46,456 nucleotides of DNA, from NCBI GenBank assembly GCA_029001845.1, contig JAREWP010000097.1, positions 1 to 46,456 of the forward strand, read 5' to 3'. Position 1 is the stretch's first letter. Every line of letters begins with the position of its first letter. The position numbers and the translations under genes are program-made. The notes under the pieces are model-generated. The model saw only the letters and a list, made by a program, of their open reading frames with translations. It had not been told where the DNA came from and ran no database searches. Of this stretch, positions 16,943 through 23,787 are shown one piece after another. This DNA is from Candidatus Magnetocorallium paracelense. GTDB taxonomy: Bacteria > Nitrospirota > Thermodesulfovibrionia > Thermodesulfovibrionales > Magnetobacteriaceae.

Positions 16943-18526
16943 TTATTTTACAGGCAGCATAATTATAACCTTTGTATACTCCCCATCTTCACTCTCTATT
17001 GTCAGCCTGCCTCCATGGTCGTTTATTATGCGGTTACATATACTCAGGCCCAAACCGGTGCCCTTTTTAGGCGGCTTTGTCGTAAAAAAGGGATCCATTA
17101 CTCTGTCAAGAATATCGCCGGGAATACCGATTCCCCGATCATAAACCTCGATACTTATAAAAGGACTGCTGTTTATCATTGGCTCTTTGCAAGATATGAT
17201 AAGCTTTTTTTCTTTGTGGAATTCAGGATATTTGGCGTTTAACGCATATCTTGCATTTTGCATAACATTAATAAGAACCTGCTGGATTTCCTGGGCAAAC
17301 ACTTCGATATCGGGCAGTCTCTGTGAACAACCGATTTCTATATCGATCCCGTCCTTCTTAATCTGTGTTTCCGTCAGTTTTAAAGAATCCAGTATGATAT
17401 CCATTACCGTGACGACGCATTTCTCCTGTCCCTTACTTCTTGCAAAGGAGAGCAGATTATTGACAATGTTGCCAATTCTTTCACTTAGGTGCATAATATC
17501 TTTACCGAGTTTATTGACTAAATCTGACTGATCGCTCTTATCCATAACCAGTTGAGCGCAATTCATAATGCCATATACGGGATTGTTAATTTCATGAGCC
17601 ACACCTGCTGCCAGTTCCCCAAGAGTTGACAGCTTGCTTACATGAATGGCTTCCGTCTGCAAACGGAGCCGGTCCGTTATGTCCCTGAAACTTCCAAGCA
17701 GAATCTCCTTGTCGCCGTATACGATCTTACTGCCTGTAATATCGACCGGCACTCTTTTCCCGTCTTTTCTCACAATTGCCGTATGAGTAATCGAACCTTC
17801 TCCCTGAAGCACGATTTTGGTAAAAATTTTAACGCATCTGCCAAGCTCGTCTTCAGGATGAAACTCTTTGTAGTTCATCCCGATTATCTCCTCTTTTGCA
17901 TATCCGAAAAGCAGTAAAGCCCTTTTATTGGCATCCAGTATGTCGCCATTGAGGTTACTTAAAAGTATGGCGTCACTGGCGTCGTCCATTACGGAAAGGT
18001 ACTTTGCCTCGGACTCTGCTTTGGCCTTTTTCAACTCTTTTTCCACCTCTTTACGAACCGAAATCTCATCTGTCAGTTGTCTGTTGGCGGCCTCCAATTC
18101 CAGAGTTCTCTCTTTTACACTCTTTTCAAAATCCAATTGCACCATCTTTAAAGAGATAGAGTGTTTAACCAATCCTTTAAATTCATATACATTGAAAGGT
18201 TTTCTCAGAAAGGCGTATACTCCCAGATGAAAGCATGTTTTCACATCCTGATCATCACCGTGCCCTGTTAAAATGATTGCAGAAAAAGGCGCGGCAGGAG
18301 AAAGTTTTATCTTTCTAAGAAACTCGATACCATCGATGACAGGCATTTTGAGATCAAGAATCACTAATATGGGACGATGACTTTTAAATAACTCCAGCCC
18401 CTTCTCTCCATTTGCAGCAGTAATCAATTTATAGTCGAAATCCTCCAGAGTCTCCGTTATCATCTCTTTGATGATCTCCTCGTCTTCAACAATCAGAATA
18501 GATTCGCCCGCCATCGGATATTCCAT
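16943..18526 (-). CDS. Receiver-PAS-histidine kinase
   Basis: A soluble 527-residue kinase. The receiver (about 8-125) has Asp58 (ILDLKMP). A coiled coil (about 130-172) leads to a PAS domain (about 175-290, ending 'RDITDRLRL'). HisKA has His311 in GVAHEINNPVYGI, the NtrB-like form with HEINNP. The HATPase G1 box is YDRGIGI, with MDPFFTTKPPKKGTGLGLSI following, so the catalytic boxes are complete. It is downstream of, and 36 bases from, the related receiver-kinase at 18563, so the two likely form an operon. Such receiver-first kinases usually pass signals between pathways rather than sensing directly. It converges with the HisKA_2 kinase, 55 bases apart. Confidence 0.92.
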   Translation of the reverse strand: MEYPMAGESILIVEDEEIIKEMITETLEDFDYKLITAANGEKGLELFKSHRPILVILDLKMPVIDGIEFLRKIKLSPAAPFSAIILTGHGDDQDVKTCFHLGVYAFLRKPFNVYEFKGLVKHSISLKMVQLDFEKSVKERTLELEAANRQLTDEISVRKEVEKELKKAKAESEAKYLSVMDDASDAILLSNLNGDILDANKRALLLFGYAKEEIIGMNYKEFHPEDELGRCVKIFTKIVLQGEGSITHTAIVRKDGKRVPVDITGSKIVYGDKEILLGSFRDITDRLRLQTEAIHVSKLSTLGELAAGVAHEINNPVYGIMNCAQLVMDKSDQSDLVNKLGKDIMHLSERIGNIVNNLLSFARSKGQEKCVVTVMDIILDSLKLTETQIKKDGIDIEIGCSQRLPDIEVFAQEIQQVLINVMQNARYALNAKYPEFHKEKKLIISCKEPMINSSPFISIEVYDRGIGIPGDILDRVMDPFFTTKPPKKGTGLGLSICNRIINDHGGRLTIESEDGEYTKVIIMLPVK

Positions 18527-18562
18527 AAGTTGAATGTCAGGATTAAAAAAACCTCATAACCA

Positions 18563-19762
18563 CTAAATTTTTTCAGGCAACCTGATAAGAAAACAGGCGC
18601 CCTCCCCCTCTTTGGACGTACACTCGATTTCACCCCCAAGAGCATGATTAACGGAGTTATACACAATATGGAGACCCAATCCGGTGCATCCTTTTCCCCG
18701 TTTTGTCGTATAAAAAGGATCGAATATCTTCTCCATATCCTTTTTGGCGATACCACTACCGGTGTCTTTGTATTCGATCATGATATAACCATTTTCTCTG
18801 AACACATCGATTTTAATATTTCCGCTATCTGTTCCTTCAAATGCGTGTATCAGCGAATTTAAGGTCAGATTCGTAATAACATGAGCAAAAGCGCCGGGAT
18901 AGCTGTCCAAAACAATATCGTCAGGACAATTAATCTCTACTTTAAAGGAAGTGTCTTTAAGAAGAGAGCCAATACTTTTGAGGATATCTTTCAGATACGA
19001 TTGAAGGTTAAACAGCCTTCGAGTGTGAGAGGTTTGATCGGTAGATACTTTTTTAAAGCTTTCAATCAGATCGGACGTTTTATTGAGGTGAGTGAGCAGC
19101 AGTTCGCTCAGTTTATCGGCGTCAGAGAAATACTCCTCAAGGTCGGATTTACTCATCTCGCTGTTTTCAAATAAGTTTTTTACTTTTTGAGTTATTTTTT
19201 TCAAATGAGAAGCACTTGTGATTCCAATACCTACAGGAGTGTTAACTTCATGGGCAACCCCGGCCACCAGTCTTCCCAGAGAAGCCAGCTTTTCAGACTG
19301 GACCATCTGTTTCTGAGCCCTCTCTCTAAACTCGATCTCCTTTCTGAGTTCTCTCTCGATTCTGTATCGTTCCAGATGGTTTTTAATGCGCGTCGTGACG
19401 ATTGCTGTTTTAAAAGGTTTGGTAATGTAATCCACAGCCCCCAGGGCCAACCCCTTTTCTTCATCCTGTTCCTCATCCAAAGATGTAACGAATATTACGG
19501 GAATATGCTTGGTATTGTCCAAGGACTTCAGAATTCGACACACTTCATAGCCATCCATGCCGGGCATTCGGATATCAAGAAGGATCATGTCCGGATGGTT
19601 TGTATCTGTAAGTTTGATGGCGTCCTGCCCGTTTAAGGCTACCGAGATATCATATTCCTCGTGCAACACCTCGGCAAGGGCCTGAATATTGGCAGGTGCA
19701 TCGTCTACAATCAGGATATGGGAGTTGTTTTTTTCTTTCAATATTTTTTCTGCCTTGTACAA
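18563..19762 (-). CDS. Receiver-histidine kinase
   Basis: A soluble 399-residue protein. The receiver (about 15-130) has Asp63 (LLDIRMPGMDGYEVC). A coiled-coil linker follows, then HisKA with His171 in AGVAHEVNTPVGIG, the 'HEVNTP' type. The HATPase has the N-box 'ITNLTLNSLIHAF', G1 'KDTGSGI' and 'FDPFYTTKRGKGCTGLGLHIV'. The first codon is TTG at 19762; no nearby ATG gives a complete receiver and no strong ribosome site is visible, so translation may depend on upstream genes. The order UPF0175 gene, this kinase, then the kinase at 16943, with gaps of 40 and 36 bases, suggests one transcript. Confidence 0.9.
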   Translation of the reverse strand: MYKAEKILKEKNNSHILIVDDAPANIQALAEVLHEEYDISVALNGQDAIKLTDTNHPDMILLDIRMPGMDGYEVCRILKSLDNTKHIPVIFVTSLDEEQDEEKGLALGAVDYITKPFKTAIVTTRIKNHLERYRIERELRKEIEFRERAQKQMVQSEKLASLGRLVAGVAHEVNTPVGIGITSASHLKKITQKVKNLFENSEMSKSDLEEYFSDADKLSELLLTHLNKTSDLIESFKKVSTDQTSHTRRLFNLQSYLKDILKSIGSLLKDTSFKVEINCPDDIVLDSYPGAFAHVITNLTLNSLIHAFEGTDSGNIKIDVFRENGYIMIEYKDTGSGIAKKDMEKIFDPFYTTKRGKGCTGLGLHIVYNSVNHALGGEIECTSKEGEGACFLIRLPEKI

Positions 19763-19802
19763 AAGAAAGCATCTTGAATCTTGAAATTCTCAGGATTCTA
19801 CT

Positions 19803-20063
19803 TTAAAAGGATAATTTTTCCATGTCCTTATTTAAGTCATCTTGTGTGTAATGAATTGGAATCCCAAGCTGTTTGTTTACTTCAAAGAATTCCCATTGAT
19901 TCATGTTAGCTATTTCACATGATTTACTTAAAGATATTCGCTTTCGTTCATATAAGAATATTGCAAACATACGCTTTACATCCTGACTTATGTTATCAAT
20001 ATCCAATCCTGCTTGAGATGCAACGGTTCTTGGCAACTCAAATCTTACATCAAGAGTATTCAT
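19803..20063 (-). CDS. UPF0175-family antitoxin-like protein
   Basis: An 86-residue protein. The pattern 'FAIFLYERKRISLSKSCEIANMNQWEFFEVNKQLGIPIHYTQDDL' (quoted here as separate landmarks: LYERKRISLSK, NMNQWEFFE, GIPIHYTQDDL) matches the UPF0175 family, small helix-turn-helix-like proteins usually paired with a PIN-domain toxin. A strong AGAGGTG ribosome site precedes the ATG at 20063. No toxin gene is adjacent on either side; both neighbours are histidine kinases. It may be an orphan antitoxin acting as a DNA-binding regulator of the downstream kinases, or a remnant of a lost module. Confidence 0.85.
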   Translation of the reverse strand: MNTLDVRFELPRTVASQAGLDIDNISQDVKRMFAIFLYERKRISLSKSCEIANMNQWEFFEVNKQLGIPIHYTQDDLNKDMEKLSF

Positions 20064-20085
20064 TTGAATTTCACCTCTTATAATT

Positions 20086-20113
20086 ATTATATAACTTTGT
20101 TTAATAAAATCAA
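20086..20113 (-). promoter_or_regulatory. Candidate sigma-70 promoter for the UPF0175 gene
   Basis: On the minus strand TTGATT (20108-20113) and TATAAT (20086-20091) are 16 bases apart, 23 bases before the ATG. The promoter lies just past the stop of the hybrid kinase at 20123. Confidence 0.6.
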
Positions 20114-20122
20114 AAAAAGCTC

Positions 20123-23100
20123 TTATTTCAACGAAACACCCATATCTCCGGTAATTTTCTTAAGAAGATCCAAAGAGGCCTGAAAGTCGAAACGCCTTAC
20201 CATCTCTTCCAATCTCTCCAATTCCTTTTCATATACACTATTGCTCAGATATTGACTTATCTCCTCAAGGCATTTGGCGGACTTAATGTTCTGACCTTTT
20301 AAAAGAGAGTGTAACTCAATGAAAAGAGGTGTAATTTTGTCCATTTCCAAAGCCTGCGATATCTCCTTTTCATTTAAAACCCCTTTCTCAGCTCTCCTCT
20401 TTTCACGGATTTCCGCTATCTCCTGACAACTCTTCAATACGGTGGATAATGCGTCTTCAAATCTCTCTGTCAATGACTTCAAACGATCTCTTTTTCCCTC
20501 TTTGATCTCATTCTCGATATCCACAATGACATTATATAAATCGTCGGCAGCTATATTGCCGGCAACACCTTTAATCAAATGAATTGCGCTTCCTGCTTTG
20601 TCAAAGTCTTCTTTGTCCAGAGACTCAGTGATTTCAGGCAAAATGCCCTTAAAATCACTGTGAAAGTCATAAAGCAGACCCTCTATTTTTTTCATGTTAC
20701 CACGAAATCTTTTTACGATCGTCTCTCTGTCAATGCCGGCAATGGAATCGGGGAGATCGAATTCACCGTCATCTTTGGTAACAGATGATAAAGCATCGAT
20801 ACTGCCGCCGGGGAAAGAGAATTTCCCAGATTTTTTGATCCATTTTACAAGCCTGGAATATAACATTTCAGGCTCTATCGGTTTTGTTACATAATCATCC
20901 ATACCGGCAGAGAAACACTTCTCCTGATCACCTTTCATGGCATGGGCAGTCATTGCGATAACAGGAAGATCCCGGTATTTTTCATTACTGCGAATCCTGG
21001 CAGTGGCCTGAAAGCCGTCCATCTCAGGCATCTGAATATCCATAAGTACGGCATCATAATCGTTTTCCTCAATAAAACGAATCGCCTCAAGACCGTTTGA
21101 AGCTGTATGTACAACAATCCCGACCCTCTCAAGATACTCCTCAGCCACCTGGCGATTAATACTGTTATCCTCTACAACAAGCACTCTGGCGCCGCCTGCT
21201 GCAGATTTTATCTCTACCTCGTCTTCAACCTCATCCTTCCGGACAAGTGCTGTTATTCCCGGCTGCCCGAACACTCTCATAATAGTATCGAATAGCACGG
21301 ATTGGGTGACAGGCTTTATTAAAAAACCATCCAATCCCATATTCGCCGCCTCATCCATGACCGCTTCGTTTCCAAGGGAGAGCAGGAGAAGGATTTTAGG
21401 AATTCTCACAGGGGGGTCTACTCTGTGACAGTTTCCAAAAAATTCATCTTTATTGAGTATCTCAGCCGTTGTCTCAAGCCCGTTTTTGCCCGGCATATCC
21501 CAATCCATCAGCACAATGCCGTAGGGGTTGTCATCGGCAACGGAGTTACCCAACACCTTTAAAGCCTCCTCTCCGGTGCTGACAGAAACGGGGTCGAACT
21601 GAAGGGATCGGAGAAGCTCCGTTAAGGCCTCTCTGTTGGAATCGTTATCGTCCACTACCAGGACCTTCATTCCGCGCAATTTACCGCAATGAAAGTTACG
21701 ACTCCCCTCTGAAAAACGATGTCCGAATCTGGCAGTAAAAAAGAATGTGCTTCCCTCTCCGGGTGTGCTCTCGATCCATATACGACCGTCCATCATCTCA
21801 ACGATATGCTTTGATATAGCGAGTCCGAGACCGGTGCCGCCATACTTTCGCGTCATAGAACCGTCAACTTGTGTAAAGGAATCAAATAGCTTAGGTATCT
21901 TGGACTCTTCAATTCCCGGCCCTGTATCTTTTATGGAAAACTCCAAAACCACATTATCATCCTCTTTTTCCACAAGCCTCGCTTTCATAACGATTTCTCC
22001 CTGCTCCGTAAACTTTACGGCATTTCCCAGCAAATTGGAAAAAACCTGCTCCAACCGCAGCGGATCACCTGTAAGCGCCGCAGGCAGGTCTGCAGGAACA
22101 AATAGAACCAACTCCAAATCCTTTGCTGCGGCGTCACGTCCGAAAATATCCGCCAGATGATTAAATATCTCTCGCAGCTGAAAATCGGTTGACTCCAGAT
22201 CGAGTTTTCCTGCCTCTATCTTCGAAAAATCGAGTATATCATTAATAATACTCAGGAGCGATCCCGAAGATATCCGAATCCTTGATAAATATCTCTGTAT
22301 ATGAAGAGGGGGATCGGCCTTCAGGGCTAAATCCGTGAGACTGATAACGGCATTCAAAGGCGTCCGCACTTCATGGCTCATGTTGGCGACAAACTGTCCC
22401 TTTGCAATACTGGCCTGTTCCGCTGATTTCAAAGCCCTTAGGAGTTCCTCTATCATCAATATAAATGTGTCCGACATCAGCCCGAGTTCGCTCCGAGAAC
22501 TGCTTAAATTTCTTACATCTTCATGTATCTCGTAATCTCCCTTTCTCACATTCGCCATATTAAAAGTCAAACGATCGAGTGGCCTGAGTATAAGCCTGGA
22601 GAACACTCTGCCTGTGAAAATGACAAGTACTATAGAGAGAATTGACAGGACAATCGTTAAAATAACCGTTTGAATAACATGCTTTCTGAAACCCTTCGCC
22701 TCTTCAATACTTTCTGCTGCTGCATCGGCTTTTAATCTGTTAACCTCTTCCTGGAGCTCTCTTGAGAGTTCAATAAAATCCCTATGATAATCGTTATGAT
22801 AAGAAAGATGAGTAAACTCCTTTCCTTCGATCCTGCCCATCATCTCAAGCACCACATCTTCGAACCTGTCAATCTTTAAAACAATATCACGAATTAATTC
22901 CAACTCCTCCAACTCGTCCATGTCTTCTTCTTCTTCTTCTTCTTCTTCTTCTTCTTCTTCCGCTTTATTCAGATCGTCCGATACTGCCTGTTCCCAAAGA
23001 CGACTACTCTCCTTTAATTTTTTCAATCCATCGTAAACAACTCCCTTTGCATAAATAAGCCCCTCTTTGTCCTCGGAATGATGCAAAGACTCCAGAATCG

Positions 23101-23299
23101 ACTCTCGAACATTGGACTTTACTCTCTGGAGCCAGTATGCAACATCTGCAGCGGCCCCAAATTCTCTGATATTAATCTGAACCATCCATTCCATATCCTC
23201 TTCCAACTCGCTGATGGATAATGAAACCAGAATGCCGATAAGAACGATAGGAACGCTCGATACAAGGGACAAGATTAAAAGCATTTTACGAATTTTCAT
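20123..23299 (-). CDS. Membrane hybrid histidine kinase (HisKA-HATPase-REC-REC-HPt) with poly-Glu tract
   Basis: A 1058-residue hybrid kinase. A transmembrane helix (about 8-28), a helical extracytoplasmic domain, a second helix (about 211-231) and a HAMP domain (about 232-285) lead to HisKA with His311 (MSHEVRTPLN). The HATPase G1 box is KDTGPGI at 459, with [10 protein letters not shown] at 489. Both receivers look competent (Asp601 in LMDWDMPGKNG, Asp756 in [11 protein letters not shown]). HPt has His909 in AIHLIKGVAGN. About 90 residues follow and resemble the tail of the kinase at 1870. Residues 114-125 are 12 consecutive Glu, all encoded by GAA, inside the extracytoplasmic domain. The gene faces away from the glycan operon, with a miniature element between. 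Confidence 0.94.
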   Translation of the reverse strand: MKIRKMLLILSLVSSVPIVLIGILVSLSISELEEDMEWMVQINIREFGAAADVAYWLQRVKSNVRESILESLHHSEDKEGLIYAKGVVYDGLKKLKESSRLWEQAVSDDLNKAEEEEEEEEEEEEDMDELEELELIRDIVLKIDRFEDVVLEMMGRIEGKEFTHLSYHNDYHRDFIELSRELQEEVNRLKADAAAESIEEAKGFRKHVIQTVILTIVLSILSIVLVIFTGRVFSRLILRPLDRLTFNMANVRKGDYEIHEDVRNLSSSRSELGLMSDTFILMIEELLRALKSAEQASIAKGQFVANMSHEVRTPLNAVISLTDLALKADPPLHIQRYLSRIRISSGSLLSIINDILDFSKIEAGKLDLESTDFQLREIFNHLADIFGRDAAAKDLELVLFVPADLPAALTGDPLRLEQVFSNLLGNAVKFTEQGEIVMKARLVEKEDDNVVLEFSIKDTGPGIEESKIPKLFDSFTQVDGSMTRKYGGTGLGLAISKHIVEMMDGRIWIESTPGEGSTFFFTARFGHRFSEGSRNFHCGKLRGMKVLVVDDNDSNREALTELLRSLQFDPVSVSTGEEALKVLGNSVADDNPYGIVLMDWDMPGKNGLETTAEILNKDEFFGNCHRVDPPVRIPKILLLLSLGNEAVMDEAANMGLDGFLIKPVTQSVLFDTIMRVFGQPGITALVRKDEVEDEVEIKSAAGGARVLVVEDNSINRQVAEEYLERVGIVVHTASNGLEAIRFIEENDYDAVLMDIQMPEMDGFQATARIRSNEKYRDLPVIAMTAHAMKGDQEKCFSAGMDDYVTKPIEPEMLYSRLVKWIKKSGKFSFPGGSIDALSSVTKDDGEFDLPDSIAGIDRETIVKRFRGNMKKIEGLLYDFHSDFKGILPEITESLDKEDFDKAGSAIHLIKGVAGNIAADDLYNVIVDIENEIKEGKRDRLKSLTERFEDALSTVLKSCQEIAEIREKRRAEKGVLNEKEISQALEMDKITPLFIELHSLLKGQNIKSAKCLEEISQYLSNSVYEKELERLEEMVRRFDFQASLDLLKKITGDMGVSLK
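22925..22960. repeat. (TTC/GAA)12 trinucleotide microsatellite inside the kinase gene
   Basis: Twelve perfect TTC triplets on the plus strand (GAA codons in the gene) encode poly-Glu in the sensor domain. Being a multiple of three, slippage would change sensor length without breaking the frame. Confidence 0.95.
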
Positions 23300-23310
23300 A
23301 TAATTTTCCT

Positions 23311-23498
23311 CTTAAGGGTCTGCGCAAAAATAAATTGGTCTGTTGGCGTTCATAATTGTATCATATTCGGCTGAACTGATTGAGCAAAAGCGGAGGAATA
23401 GCAGAGCTCTTTTGAGCATTTTGCGATTGAAATTCAGTCGAAGATGATATGAGTATGAAATGCAAAGAGGGTAATTTATTTTTGCGCAGACCCTTAAG
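23311..23498. mobile_element. 188-bp miniature element with perfect 26-bp terminal inverted repeats
   Basis: The ends are exact inverted copies over 26 bases, beginning CTTAAGGGTCTGCGCAAAAA. The outer CTTAAG of each end is itself palindromic. The interior is non-coding and includes AACTGATTGAGCAAA. It lies 12 bases upstream of the hybrid kinase start, between it and the acyl carrier gene. A degraded half-copy is at 1262. This is a MITE-like structure; no transposase gene is present. Confidence 0.85.
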
Positions 23499-23507
23499 TT
23501 AAGCTTC

Positions 23508-23571
23508 CACAGGCTTTAGCCTGCGGAACCCGACTCAACCGATCCCTGACCTCTGACTGCTGTGAACAGAT
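23508..23571. repeat. Short hairpin and GATCCCTGA repeat after the miniature element
   Basis: TTCCACAGGCTTTAGCCTGCGGAA forms a hairpin (read as TTCC.CAGGCT and AGCCTG.GGAA arms). It is followed by CGATCCCTGACCTCTGACTG and a GTGAACAG edge, which also occur at 32360-32400. The repeat overlaps the last codons of the acyl carrier gene. Confidence 0.5.
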
Positions 23572-23786
23572 ACTCTCTCCGTAATCTCCCTTAAAAGTTT
23601 AAAATTTTTAACAGCTTCCACTTCAGCCATAGAAAATTTTATCTGCAACTCGCTTTCAACGGCATTTATCAACAGAAGATGATTAAAGGAATCCCACTCT
23701 TCGGTATTCTCCCTGGAAAGATCGTCTGAAATACGATCCTTTGTTATATTGAAAATTTTAGAGACGATATCCTTTAACACTTCCAT
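23535..23786 (-). CDS. Acyl carrier protein-like (phosphopantetheine-binding) protein
   Basis: An 83-residue acidic helical protein starting at the ATG at 23786, one base after the stop of the glycosyltransferase gene (TAG-A-ATG), so translation is coupled. The core reads EEWDSFNHLLLINAVE: Ser33 in the DSF motif is the expected 4'-phosphopantetheine site, followed by the standard helix II. A longer frame to 23858 overlaps the upstream gene and adds non-homologous residues. It is not next to fatty acid synthesis genes. ACPs of this kind in sugar clusters carry acyl groups for surface glycan or lipid modification, but no acyltransferase or ligase is present in the operon, so the substrate is unknown. 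Confidence 0.85.
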   Translation of the reverse strand: MEVLKDIVSKIFNITKDRISDDLSRENTEEWDSFNHLLLINAVESELQIKFSMAEVEAVKNFKLLREITERVSVHSSQRSGIG

Positions 23787-23787
23787 T

